Part shown: one piece after another, positions 43,192 to 53,780 of the stretch | Layout: the number at the start of each line of letters is the position of its first letter | Position numbering within the stretch: position 1 is the first letter of the stretch | NCBI GenBank assembly: GCA_001792895.1 | Contig: MARA01000014.1 | Coordinates: 248,001 to 312,000 of the forward strand | Direction of reading: 5' to 3' | From: Lentinus brumalis | Lineage: Eukaryota > Basidiomycota > Agaricomycetes > Polyporales > Polyporaceae | DNA length: 64,000 nucleotides | The notes under the pieces: model-generated | Database searches by the model: none | What the model saw: only the letters and a program-made list of their open reading frames with translations | What the model was told of the DNA's origin: nothing | Made by a program: the position numbers and the translations under genes

Positions 43192-45998
43192 GCACTACGC
43201 GTAGATCAGGACCGGATAACGGCCCCGACCTAACGGGGGCCTTGACGCAAAGCCAACTGGCGCTACGTGAACAGGTCCGGCTCCGTACCCAGCAACTCGA
43301 GGAGCATGCGGATGACCTCAAGTTGCTGCGTGAGCGGTCCATGGGTGTTCTGCGGGAATATGGAGACGAGATGAACGCAGCGATGGCGCGCACCAACCGC
43401 GCCCTCGACGACAACAAGCGTACTCTCGAGGACATGGAGAGAACAATGACGATGACCCGGCGTGCACTGGGACTCCCTCCGTTAACGGCGGAAGTCCCGG
43501 GCCGCGAACCTCATGGAATGAACGTTAGAGTCGAGGCGGCCTCCCAGCCGACTAGCGCACCGTCTCGACAGCATTATGCCGAGACGGTGTCTGACCATAC
43601 TCAGTCGTCGCTGCCTAGGCAGGACGGCGAGTCCCTGGCGGACTATGATAGACGGGTAGATATGGAGGTCCGAAGGCAAGGACGCATAGTACAGGCTGTA
43701 CAACCTACTGTAGAACATGTACTTCGCAATACAGCCCCTAGCGATCGCCCGCGCGCAACGCGGACGATCCCAATGGACCATCAACATGCCCAGACGGACG
43801 GTGATTATCGCGGGCGCAGTGAGGCGCTCCGCGACGCACCCCCACACGAGTCTGTGGCCGATCGGTATGCCGACTACCGCGATACCTACACGAACATACT
43901 GGATGCTCAACATGAGCGTGCCAGGAGACAGACCACCGAGGTACCCTTTACCTCGGCGTACCGTACGTTTCCTGGACTCAGCCCACCTCCCGCGGATCGA
44001 GTTGGTAACTCGATCACGGCCGCACTACGCCCGGGCGGAGTTCGCTACGGCAATACCGTAGTGTACAACGCGGGCCAACCTGTAAGCGTACTTCAGTCGA
44101 TGGCGAACACACACGACTCGAGACCAGAGCAGGCGCGTCCGAGGACGCACTTGGACGCCCTGCTCGGCCAGATAGTACAGAACATCAGACATAAGGTAGG
44201 GGAGCGAATCCCTATCCCCGAGGGGATGAAGCATCCAAAAATTGAAGTACCGGCCAAGTACGGCGGTGCAAACAACCACCAATTGTTCTACACGTGGTTG
44301 GACGGTGTGCTGGACTGGATGCGGGCCTACAACATATGTGGACCCGATGCAGACAGGCATCGATTAATATACCTGCGCCAGCATCTCAAAGGGGATGCTG
44401 ACGACTGGTATGCTCAGGAAATAGACCACCCCGACAATCTGGAGACCCCATCGTTCGAGGCGGCCGTCTGCAAGTTGCACGACAGGTTCGTGCACTCGAG
44501 CACGGCCGCCAAGGCAACCGAAGAATTTGCGAAGTGCCACTACCAGGCGCAGAACGGCGTCGAGCGATTCGCCGCTGACCTGCGCCGCAAGGCAAAGGAA
44601 ATGATTGAACACCCGGGGAGCTACGAGATGCGCCTCCGGTTGTTTAATGGACTCCCAGAAAACATACGACGGAATCTGCGAGTCAATCGCGGCATCACCC
44701 CAGAGTACAACACCTGGGATGATATACTCGATCATGCCCGGCAGTTGGAAGAAGCCTACTCCAACATGGACAGTATAGCAAGCCGCAAGTCGACGTACAA
44801 CTCGAGCCCCCACTCGAGTCGTGCAGACGACCGTGGAGACAGGCACCAAAATAAACCGAGCAGAGACCGTTCACGGTCGCGATCGCGCGATACTCGCCAT
44901 CCTCGCGGTCGTGAGCCGGCGAGCGCGTCTCGGGCGATACCAGGAGCGGGACTCACCAAGTTCCCGCCCCGACCTGCTACGCCCATGACTCGATCAAAGG
45001 ATGATACATGCTTTGCCTGCGGCCAACCAGGTCACTATAGAGGTGACCCGGTATGTCCGAAAAGCAGAGATGCGAAACCAAAAGCCCGATTCCATAGCCA
45101 GCGGATAACGACCGGGTCCGACGATGAGTCGGACAACGGTGATGACCGCTGGGGAGGATCTCAATACACATCCTCACCCGAAGATCCGGGGCACGGATCT
45201 GAGGGGGAGGGTAAGACGACAAAGTCGGACGATGACGCCGCTTCCGAAGTCATGAGAGCACACGCGATGCGCATAGTCAGTTGTGATACAGACTCGGAGG
45301 ATGACTCACCTACAGCCCGAGTTCATGCCATGCGCGTGGTCACCGCACACGACGATGATGACGACATGGATAGCGAATTAGGCTACCACGTCGACGACGA
45401 AAGGAGCGAGACGGGATCGGAGAATGAGACCGCCTCGCCCATCCAAGTACGATTGTGTGCTATGGAACGAGTAAGTGTACCTCGAGAGCATTCAGCGAAT
45501 GTGCGCCGTAAATCTACGACGCCCATCACGGTGCAACCCTTCAGGGATCCTCAGCTACACTCGACGCTCTGTGCGTTGATCAACATTAATGGGACGGACG
45601 CGTACACCCTGTTTGATACAGGGAGTACCACCGACTCCATCACCCCCGAGTTCGCCCACATATCCCGGGCACCCAAGATTGTGCTGGAGGAACAAGTAGT
45701 CCTCCAGCTCGGGTGCTCGGGAAGCCGGTCAAAGATTAACTACGGTACGAGAGTTCCAGTCAAGGTTGGGCCGATATCGGAGCAAGTATACTTCGATATA
45801 GTCAACCTTGACCGGTACGACTGCGTCATAGGAACTCCATTTATGACGCAGTATGGCGTAGTCTTGGACATGCATAATAGACACATCATAGTGAAGGGTA
45901 CCGTCATCCCGGCATTCACCATCGAGGAAGACAAGGCCGTTCGTAAGGACCGGAAGACCGATAATCGGTCTCTCGGGCCATTCAAGGCATCCCAATGA
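43118..45998 (+). CDS. Gypsy Gag-protease polyprotein
   Basis: The main frame has no stop from 43118 to the UGA at 45996-45998; the first in-frame ATG is near 43339. It starts with a coiled coil (LREQVRLRTQQLEEHADDLK). The capsid-like core is near 44200-44780 (HQLFYTWLDGVLDWMRAYN; LKGDADDWYAQEI; FNGLPENIRRNLRVNRGI). An Arg/Ser-rich stretch precedes the nucleic-acid-binding knuckle CFACGQPGHYRGDPVC at 45009-45056 (C-x2-C-x4-H-x6-C, a longer last spacer than the usual x4). An acidic linker leads to the aspartic protease with LFDTGSTTDS at about 45608 and VIGTPFMTQYG downstream. Gag packages the RNA and protease cleaves the polyprotein. Confidence 0.85.
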
Positions 45999-47810
45999 CT
46001 CGACGCCCCTCGCCGCGGCCGACCTAGAAAGCAGGCCGCGGTGGAGGAGGTCGAGGACATGGATGTACGGGCCATGAGAGAGAAACCTTCCCTCGCCCCA
46101 GACTACCCCGCACTACTGGAGTTGGCCTCACAAATCAACTCCCGTAATAAGGGTAACGCCAACAGAAAAACCCATAAAAAGAGAGAGGTAGTAGTGGAAG
46201 AGGTCGAAGATGAAGACGTCAAGGCAGCAAGGATGAGGTCCTCGCTGCCAGACGACCACCCGTCGCTAATGGTACCCTCGGACGAGGACGATGACTCCCC
46301 ACCCGATGAGCACCCTACGCGACCCAAACAGCGACGACACCGCGACGAGAGAGCAACGCATACCACGGCGGACCAGGTACCTGACCCGCCGCTGGCTATC
46401 AGAGCCGCTCGCCTCAACTACTCCGACAGGGAGTACCCCGCCTACTCAAGGATCGACAAGGTCAAAAGGAAGAACACGTCTAGGAACCCGATGCCGAACA
46501 TCGCGTTCCAGGACAACGTTACACCGCACTCGTCGAAGGGTGTCCGCCGCGACCGATTTGGCCGTGAGGACCCGTTCGGACTCAATGAGGTGTTAGAGGC
46601 AGAAGTGGTCAAGCAATTGACCACTCCTGAACCTAATGACTCAGACATACCGAGACTGCGGGAAGAATGGATGCGCAAAGTGGAAGACTTAGTGGGTGAC
46701 ATCCCACTGGTCCTTCCGCCAATGCGTGAAGTCAATCATCGTATTCCGCTGATTGACGAGTCCAAACGTTATCAATATCATCATCCCCGGTGCGCCGACG
46801 CATTGCGTCCTGCGCTCCGCGAGAAGATGGACAGGTACCTCAAGGCGGGATGGTGGGAGATGAGACCAGCGACGCAAGCCGCGCCGCTGCTCTGCATCCC
46901 CAAGAAGAATGGGAAACTTCGTACCGTCATCGACGCGAGGCAGAGGAACGAGAATACGCTCAAGGACGTCACACCGTTCCCGGACCAGGATAATATCCGG
47001 AACGATGTGGCTCGAGCTAAGTACCGTACCAAGATCGATATGTCGGACGCGTACGAACAGATTCGTATAGAGGTAGATGACATATGGAAGACGGCTTTCT
47101 CTACCATCTATGGAACAGCCGTGTCTCACGTCATGCAACAAGGAGACTGCAATGCTCCCAGTACATTCCAGCGTCTGATGACGTGGGTGTTCCGGGAGTA
47201 TATCGGACTCTTTGTTCATGTCTACCTCGATGATATTTTCGTGTACTCAGACACCGTGGCCGAACACGAGGAGCACCTCACCCTCGTGTTCGCTAGGCTC
47301 CGAGAACAGCGACTGTACCTCAGTAAGAGCAAGCTCGACCTGTACTCTGAATCGATGGACTGCCTTGGTCACCTTATTGATGACAAGGGACTCCATGCGG
47401 ACTCGGACAAACTGGCTCGAATTCGAGACTGGAGGCCTATGCGATCGCTGAACGAGGTCCAGCGATTTCTCGGCCTCGTTCAGTATCTCGCTCACTTCCT
47501 GCCGGATGTTTCCGCCTTCACTTCGCCGCTCGAGTCGATATGTAAGAACGGACAACCGTTCCACTGGCGACCCCTACACCAAGCGTGCCTTGATAGGATC
47601 AAGGCCCTGGCTTGTAAGGTTCCGATTCTGAAACCCATAGACCCCAAGTCTGACGAGCCTATATGGGTCATCACCGACGCGTCGGTCTATGGTGTGGGAG
47701 CCGTGTATGGACAAGGGCCCGACTGGCGTACCTGCCGACCAGCCGGGTTCATGTCCAAGAAGTTTCGTCCGCACAGCGCTCGTATCACACCTACGAGCAT
47801 GAGGCCCTAG
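45999..47810 (+). CDS. Gypsy reverse transcriptase and start of RNase H
   Basis: This frame continues gag-protease directly after the UGA, in the same phase, so readthrough would give a Gag-Pol fusion. After an acidic, basic-tailed linker come RT landmarks: RHPRCADALRPALREKMD-like thumb lead-in, IPKKNGKLRTVIDAR, KIDMSDAYEQI, the polymerase site YLDDIFVYSD at 47223-47252, and CLGHLIDDKGL. The RNase H start (ITDASVYGVGAV) is in frame, but the frame ends at TAG 47808-47810 soon after MSKKF. The continuing RNase H lies one frame back from about 47765. Confidence 0.85.
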   Translation, partial: LDAPRRGRPRKQAAVEEVEDMDVRAMREKPSLAPDYPALLELASQINSRNKGNANRKTHKKREVVVEEVEDEDVKAARMRSSLPDDHPSLMVPSDEDDDSPPDEHPTRPKQRRHRDERATHTTADQVPDPPLAIRAARLNYSDREYPAYSRIDKVKRKNTSRNPMPNIAFQDNVTPHSSKGVRRDRFGREDPFGLNEVLEAEVVKQLTTPEPNDSDIPRLREEWMRKVEDLVGDIPLVLPPMREVNHRIPLIDESKRYQYHHPRCADALRPALREKMDRYLKAGWWEMRPATQAAPLLCIPKKNGKLRTVIDARQRNENTLKDVTPFPDQDNIRNDVARAKYRTKIDMSDAYEQIRIEVDDIWKTAFSTIYGTAVSHVMQQGDCNAPSTFQRLMTWVFREYIGLFVHVYLDDIFVYSDTVAEHEEHLTLVFARLREQRLYLSKSKLDLYSESMDCLGHLIDDKGLHADSDKLARIRDWRPMRSLNEVQRFLGLVQYLAHFLPDVSAFTSPLESICKNGQPFHWRPLHQACLDRIKALACKVPILKPIDPKSDEPIWVITDASVYGVGAVYGQGPDWRTCRPAGFMSKKFRPHSARITPTSMRP

Positions 47811-49996
47811 GTGTGATCGAGGCGCTGATGAAATGGGAAGATAGGTTGATGGGACGGAAGTTCTACATCGCTACGGATCACGAGGCCCTCACCACCATGA
47901 GGACCGCAATCCGTGAGACGAAGAACAGCCGGCTAATACGGTGGGCGGAGTACATCGATAGGTTCGACGCCTCGATCGTGCACGTCGACGGAGAGGAGAA
48001 CAAAGTTGCGGATTGTTTATCCCGCTACTTTGAAAATGACGGCGCAGATGAGGTGCACCCGGTGCACGAATATGTCAATGCGGACGTCCGCCTAAACCCT
48101 GAACTGGACGAGCTCCCTGAAGCTCGACAGTCAGAGGTCGCACGAACCGTGACGATGCACGCAATGGATCTTCGCGTGCGCAGGCCGAGGAAGGTTGACC
48201 CGAATAATGTGGCCGATTGGCCCATTAAACGGAAGCGAACCCCGAAAGACAAGCCCGAGGCGCGACGGGACGAAGCGCAAGAGCTCCACGCTGCGGTGGA
48301 AGCCGCCGCGGCGAGACAGCAGCCTACGCCTCGTCGCGCTGTAGAAGAAGAAGAAGTCACGCTACGAGACGCATTACAATCCGGGCCTCCTCTGGATGAC
48401 ACCATCCAGTCGGACCCCGGATTATGGAAGGCAATACGCGAGGGCTACAACGACGACCCTCTGTATCAGAAGGTCGTCGCCAACCCGCCCGCGTATCCCA
48501 ACTTCCAGATTCGAGACGGAATACTATACGTCCGAACCCGCCTGGGGTTCGAATGTGTATGCATTCCCCGATCGCAGTACAAAGGAAAGAGACGACTCAC
48601 CGAGATCGTGCTGGACACTGGACATAGAGTCCTCGGTCACCTCGGTCCGCGGAAGACTAACGAGTACTTGCGCAGATGGGTGTGGTGGCCGAGTATGACG
48701 AAGGACGTTCTGAAGTTCTGCGCTACCTGCGAGACTTGTCAGATGTCGAAGACCAGTCCACAGGCACCGGCGGGATGGTTACATACCATGCCCATCCCGC
48801 TGTTCCCCTGGCAGTCGATGGGAATGGACTTTCTCGGTCCATTCCCTGACGCAAAAGGATACAATTACATCTGGGTAGTGATCTGTCGGCTTACCAGCAT
48901 GGTACATCTTATACCGTGCCGAGTAACGGACAGCGCCGCCGACTTAGCATACGTGTATCTCCGTGAAGTCGTGCGTCTTCACGGAGTACCGGAGACTATC
49001 GTGTCCGATCGCGACTCCAAATTCACGTCTCGATTCTGGCGCGAGGTACAAAGATTGCTAGGTACGAACCAGTTGATGTCTACAGCATTCCACCCACAAA
49101 CAGACGGCGCGAGCGAACGCGCCATCCGCAATGTGGGCCAGATCCTGAGGTCGATAGTACAGCCCGATCAACTCGACTGGTGCGACAAACTCCCTCTCGT
49201 GGAGTTTGCCATCAACTCGAGCGTGAACGCGTCGACACGGTTCGCGCCCTTTGAATTGAACTACGGGCATATGCCTCGGATGGCCGCCTTCCCGACGACC
49301 ATCGACGCAATGCCTGGAGTGAAGGCGTTCGCCGAGAAGGCCAGGATCGCGCTCGAGCAAGCCCATGACGCGATCCTCGCAGCTCGCGTGAACACTACTC
49401 ATCAAGCCAACAAGCGACGCGCCAAGGACGCGCCGCATTATGAAGTTGGAGACTTGGTGTATCTATCCACTAAGAACTTATCGTTACCGAAAGGACGAGC
49501 CCGAAAGCTCGCCCCAAAGTACGTCGGCCCCTTCAAGGTGTTGTCGGCTCACAACGACACCTCTCACTATACGCTCGAGCTGCCTGACGAGCTGAAACGT
49601 CGGAACATCCATCCGACGTTCCACGCGTCGCTACTCAAGCCTCATGAACCAAATGATGACTTACTGTTCCCGAGTCGAGAGGCTAAACGCTTCTACGACT
49701 TCGGAATGCCTGACGACCTGGAGTGGCAAGTGGAGGAGATCGTCGGCCACCGATGGGACGACGATCAACTCTACTTCCTCATTCATTGGACAGCGGGAGA
49801 GCACACTTGGGAGCCCTCGCAAGAATGCGAGGACTTGCAGGCTCTCGATGAATATCTAGCTTTACTCGGTGTTCGCTCACCCGCAGACCTCCCTCGTCGA
49901 GAGCGGGACACGCCCTCGACGTCGGTGGCTCGTGGCGGCGAGACGCGAGACGGAAGCAAAAGCGTCGCGGAGGCAAATAGTCAGCGCTTCGGTTAG
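47768..49996 (+). CDS. Gypsy RNase H, integrase and chromodomain
   Basis: Joins the previous frame by a one-base change near AAGAAGTTTCG. It begins SSAQRSYHTYEHEALG and continues FYIATDHEALTTM and HVDGEENKVADCLSR of RNase H. The integrase zinc-binding domain has HRVLGHLGPRKTNEYL with CATCETC. The catalytic core has MGMDFLGPFPDAKG (Asp), IVSDRDSKF (Asp) and TAFHPQTDGASERAIRN (Glu). A GPY/F-like part (KYVGPFKVL) precedes the chromodomain (WQVEEIVGHRWDDD...FLIHWTAGEHTWEPSQEC), which targets integration to modified chromatin in known chromoviruses. The chromodomain retains its aromatic residues. The last ~40 residues are Arg/Ser-rich and unremarkable. Confidence 0.88.
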   Translation, partial: SAQRSYHTYEHEALGVIEALMKWEDRLMGRKFYIATDHEALTTMRTAIRETKNSRLIRWAEYIDRFDASIVHVDGEENKVADCLSRYFENDGADEVHPVHEYVNADVRLNPELDELPEARQSEVARTVTMHAMDLRVRRPRKVDPNNVADWPIKRKRTPKDKPEARRDEAQELHAAVEAAAARQQPTPRRAVEEEEVTLRDALQSGPPLDDTIQSDPGLWKAIREGYNDDPLYQKVVANPPAYPNFQIRDGILYVRTRLGFECVCIPRSQYKGKRRLTEIVLDTGHRVLGHLGPRKTNEYLRRWVWWPSMTKDVLKFCATCETCQMSKTSPQAPAGWLHTMPIPLFPWQSMGMDFLGPFPDAKGYNYIWVVICRLTSMVHLIPCRVTDSAADLAYVYLREVVRLHGVPETIVSDRDSKFTSRFWREVQRLLGTNQLMSTAFHPQTDGASERAIRNVGQILRSIVQPDQLDWCDKLPLVEFAINSSVNASTRFAPFELNYGHMPRMAAFPTTIDAMPGVKAFAEKARIALEQAHDAILAARVNTTHQANKRRAKDAPHYEVGDLVYLSTKNLSLPKGRARKLAPKYVGPFKVLSAHNDTSHYTLELPDELKRRNIHPTFHASLLKPHEPNDDLLFPSREAKRFYDFGMPDDLEWQVEEIVGHRWDDDQLYFLIHWTAGEHTWEPSQECEDLQALDEYLALLGVRSPADLPRRERDTPSTSVARGGETRDGSKSVAEANSQRFG

Positions 49997-50136
49997 CTGA
50001 CTAAGCCCGAGAAAATCGGACCCGTGATGACTCGATGCGGATTTTCCCAGGACCGTGCGAAAGGACGCGCGGCCTGGGGAAGTTTTCATTAACGCCTCTT
50101 CTCGCTTCTCCCCACCGCCCACCTCACCCGCGCATC

Positions 50137-52300
50137 ATGTCCCACTCCGCTAACAGCTACGCCGGCGTGCCGCCCACCCATCCCGAAGGCTCTAACAACC
50201 CCGGGACGGGAGGCAGCACATGGGGCGCGGCCCCGCAGCAACCACGTGGGGAACCCAATGGGGCCCGGCGCCGTCCAATCCCGGCGACGGCCCCAGAGGG
50301 GGAGGAGGATACATGGCGGGACCCCCACCAACCTACGCAACCACCCAACACCCAATACCGCAGAACCAGACCCCGTCCTACGCGCCGGCCGCACCTCCTG
50401 CGACGGTTGCGCCCTCTGATGAGGCTTGGCGCGTCGCCTTACAAACGATGCGCGAGCTCACGGAGGCCCTCCGCGCGCGTACTGTGGACCTAGCGAACCG
50501 CAACGCGCAGCTCGAAAGGAGCAACACGCAGCTGGAGGTAGAAGCCCAGCAGTTCCGGAACCGCGAAGCGGCCCTCGCGGCGCGCGAACTCGAAGTCGCG
50601 CGTCGCGAAGGCGATCTTCAGAGTCGATCCCAGGCACCCCCTCGCTTCTCGTCCCGAGGAGGTCGCCCTTTCGCGCACCCGCGCGGAGGGGCTACTTCCC
50701 GGCCCAACACGTCGTGGAGTGCTCCCCAGTCGCAGCCGTCGAGCTCCTCGGCGACCACGGCTTCGGGACCTCCCTCATCAGCAGTTTCCACCGCCGCCAC
50801 GGACGCAACCACTAACACTGGCCGCGCCCCGTCGGTAGTACCGCAGAAGCGTGAGCGTGAGCCTGACGAAGAAGATCACGACGACAATGTCGTGATCTCC
50901 GTCGGGAACAACGCTGTCGGACTGGCTCGGGCACCGGCTCCCCCACAGACGACAGAGGCCTCGTCGGGCTCGGAGATACCTTCGAGTTCAACGACCCCCT
51001 CAAGTCGTCGGAATATGTGTTCGCGGGAAAGCCGGACCCATCCGTCGAAGAACACCCCCGGTCCCGATGGTACACATGGTTCCGTTCCGCCAACCAGGGC
51101 GACTTGATCGACGCCGTGGTTGAGGACAAGCCATACGACGAGGAGACCGGGCCCATCCCCTACGACCTCCCCGACTGGGTCACCGAGGACATCGGGGAGG
51201 AGGCCGAAGAAAAGGAGAAACGACGTGTCGCGCGCGTCCGCGGCAAGGGCTCCCGCCCTCCTGCCCCGGTACCCCGACACGACGGGGATTGCGGTCCCTG
51301 GGAGAACATCGAGATCGTCACCGCCCACCAGGCGCACAACCTCCGCCACCTCGCCGCTCGCGAGCAAGACCCTGACGCGGCGCGATTCTATCGCCGCCTC
51401 ATCGTCCTCACGCAAGACCCGACGAGGTACCGCACAGAGGGTACGCGTTATCTCATGAAGGCCTGGCAGTACGATGTCAAGAAGTTGCCCCCGGCCGCGC
51501 CACTCGCCCTTCCCCCATCCACCACGACTGAGGAGACCCCCGACCCCATGACTGTTCCCGGGCTCCGCATCATCCCTGTTGAAGCCGACCCCGCACAGTC
51601 GTGGCTCACTCGCTCTCGTGTCGGGCGTAACCGCACGCTCCACACCCTCCCCAGCGTCAACGCGGCGGTCGAGCACTTCACCAACGTCGATACGACCGAG
51701 TGGCCCGTCGGCATGCGGACGAAGGCGAATATCCTCCCGAGCGCGACGACCGTCCGCTCCCTTCCCAATGCCGCTGACGTCGTCGCGGAGAGCTTCATCG
51801 CAGCGATCCTCCCCGTCATCCCTGATGGCGAGGTGGAACGTTTTGGCGAGTCAGCTTTCTTCCGCGGGCTCATTGAGCTCCTCTCGATCGACGGCGCCCT
51901 CGCGTGGATCACATCGGTCGGCGGATACCACCGTCTCCTCTTAGAGGAGCCGGCGCCGTACCCTCACGATTGCCGCGAGCTTCGCTACGACCACATCGCT
52001 GCTTGGGTCACCTCGCACGCGCACCTGTCGTTCGGCGAGATCCATCCGGTGCTGTACACCTATGCCCGGAACACTCGCGCGCGCCTCGAAGGGCTGCCCG
52101 TCGGCGTCACCTCCTTCCGCACCATTCCCCGCAACCTCGACGACATCAAGCACGAGTCGTACGCCACTCGCATTCCCCGCGACGACATCGTGCTCGACAT
52201 CCCCGTGAAGGACTACGCCGCCGTTCACGACGTGGAGATGGACGAGGCTCAGGTAGCTGGAGGGGCGGCTGGCCCATCGACGACTTCTCCCGACGCTTAG
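50137..52300 (+). CDS. Extra gypsy ORF between pol and 3' LTR, frameshifted, coiled-coil
   Basis: Starts at an ATG 140 nt after pol (MSHSANSYAGVPPTHPEG) and runs through three frames: the first to about 50270, the second from about 50250 to 51000, the third from about 50960 to the stop at 52300. Together they would give roughly 700 residues. The N-terminus is Pro/Gly-rich. Then comes a strong heptad-rich helix (MRELTEALRARTVDLANRNA and on past AAALAARELEVARREG-like text), a Ser/Arg/Pro linker, an acidic part, and a folded-looking C-terminal region (RWYTWFRSANQGDLIDAVVE; ARFYRRLIVLTQDPTRY; FRGLIELLSIDGALAWITSVGGYHRLL; SFGEIHPVLYTYARNTRARLEGL). There is no signal peptide or membrane span, so it is not Env. 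The opening MSH and the coiled coil echo this element's own Gag, so a Gag-like duplicate is possible. No known family is recognised. Confidence 0.65.
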
Positions 52301-52361
52301 TCCCTCAACGCGTCGATGTCCTCGACGCGTTGGAGCTCTGCATACGGCCGGGGTTCGGCCT

Positions 52362-52373
52362 AGAGGGGGAGGA
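52362..52373 (+). other. Polypurine tract of the gypsy element
   Basis: AGAGGGGGAGGA lies directly before the 3' LTR, where plus-strand DNA synthesis is primed in LTR retroelements. Confidence 0.85.
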
Positions 52374-52618
52374 TGTAACGGACGTACATCGGTCGGAGCG
52401 CCCGCGATTAGATAGACGCTGGATCCCTGCATAATCATGATCTACTACTGTACGATAAGATAGTGGCTGCATCTACTGTACAGTTCCTCTTGTATATCCT
52501 GCTCGAGGCGCGGTGAGAAGGGCATCTTCTCACCGCCCTATCGCTAGTATACGTTCACCTAATCTATAGGTCTTGGACGAGTCTAGCCCTGGGTGTGAGA
52601 CGACCATCGTGCTTTACA
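52374..52618 (+). repeat. 3' LTR, 245 bp
   Basis: Same length and, by visual comparison, same sequence as the 5' LTR. Followed by the target duplication GTATC. Confidence 0.96.
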
Positions 52619-52814
52619 GTATCGCCCCAAGCTGCTTATTCGACGGGCCGAAAGTAATATGGCTGTGATGCCTTACAGCCGGGACAAAAGGCGCTTCGGA
52701 AGTGTGGCTTTCGGCCGGTCCGACATTCGGCTAAAATGTACCTAAAATGGTAACCACGGACGGCGTTTTTTCAACCACTTTTGTCCCGCCCAAAGTGCGG
52801 TGATCCCTGCCGTG

Positions 52815-53780
52815 CGGTATGTGGATAGAGTTCGTGGGTCTCGTCAGCACCTTCTACCCGTCCTCTGATTATCGGTCGTCAAGTTCCGGGTCTGGGGCTA
52901 CGCCTCGTGTTCGGCGCTGGGAAAGACTGCCAAAGGACAGTTGTACAAACTGGGCAGGGGTCCCGATGGTTGCCGAATTTCGAGCCGTCCACAATCGACT
53001 TCGCAAAAACCCCGCCAAAATAGGCCGGGGTTCTTGCAAAAACGCCAAAACAGCTGTACAAACACTGCAAGGGCACGGATCGGCGTTGTTTTCGGTACAT
53101 ATGCACTACTTTGTAGTAGCTCCCGAATGCAAACTGTCGCAGACCGAACGGATGCCGTAGTCGTCGCGGAGAACGTGTGCGCGTGCAGCGGGGCGGGAGC
53201 GCGTGGCTGTGCAAATCCCGCCGCCGAAGCGCGCCGCGCCCCACGCGGCAGGCGGAATACCCCACATCCTGGCGTCGTATGCTCTCCAAAATTGACAGGG
53301 ACATCTGTGAGTACTGGATCTACCTGTGTGGGAGGCCTCAGAAACATTGAAGCTGTTGGTGTGGCTACAGAGCCTACACGGTAGATGGTGGTGGTGAACG
53401 TGGCTGTGCACGCGATCCCGCCCGGGCGCTTCGAGGGTGCGGCACGCGCACGACGGACAGCACAACAACGCGCCGTCGTACGGTCTCCAAAGTTTGCAGA
53501 GCAGTTTATATTCTAAGTGGGTATGTGAGTGCCAATTTACAGAGTGAACGGACATGTACTTGTTGCCACAGGGTCTGCACAACCGAAGTTGCAACTCTCC
53601 TCGGCCTATTTAGGCGGGCTTTTTGCAAAGTCGATTGTGTAGTCTCCGAATTTCGACACCGCAAGGCAAGTCCGCCCTGGAGATCACCAACATTGACGCG
53701 CATCCGATGCGAGGGCATAAATTCGGAGTCCCCCCTCCCACCCCACCCCGCTCAACTCTTCTCTCATCGACTGTCTCATT
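52815..53780. other. No gene recognised
   Basis: Two segments share similar phrases (CTGTACAAAC...CAAAAC near 53040 and TCGACTTTGCAAAAA-type text near 53000 and 53625), hinting at an old duplication. Otherwise only short competing ORFs. Confidence 0.4.

Larger units (their letters stand above)
42564..52618 (+). mobile_element. Ty3/gypsy chromovirus, 10,055 bp, with an extra 3' ORF
   Basis: Bounded by two 245-bp LTRs (TG...CA) and a 5-bp target duplication GTATC (42559-42563 and 52619-52623). Order: gag with CCHC knuckle, aspartic protease, reverse transcriptase, RNase H, integrase with HHCC and DDE motifs, a C-terminal chromodomain, then an additional coiled-coil ORF, a purine tract and the 3' LTR. 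Domain order and chromodomain place it among fungal chromoviruses. Frames are interrupted at several points: a gag N-terminus frame change, an in-frame UGA after protease, a one-base shift in RNase H, and two shifts in the extra ORF. As far as I can compare, the LTRs are identical, so insertion was very recent. Confidence 0.93.
42221..52814. mobile_element. Foldback (long-TIR) element, split by the gypsy insertion
   Basis: The left arm 42221-42416 and the right arm 52619-52814 are reverse complements over 196 bp, by eye without mismatch. A further inner inverted pair (GATACCTGTTTGAYACC...) lies at 42412-42450 and 42523-42563, so the original element was a hairpin of about 534 bp with arms of roughly 230 bp and a loop near 70 bp. 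The end reads CACGGCAGGGATCACC. CGG on both sides (42218-42220, 52815-52817) may be a 3-bp target duplication. There is no coding capacity: a non-autonomous element, possibly CACTA-related from its CAC end. Confidence 0.85.

Noticed and set aside
50137..52300. Retroviral-type envelope gene in the gypsy element
   Set aside because: There is no signal peptide, membrane span or glycosylation-rich ectodomain; the product is coiled-coil and hydrophilic.
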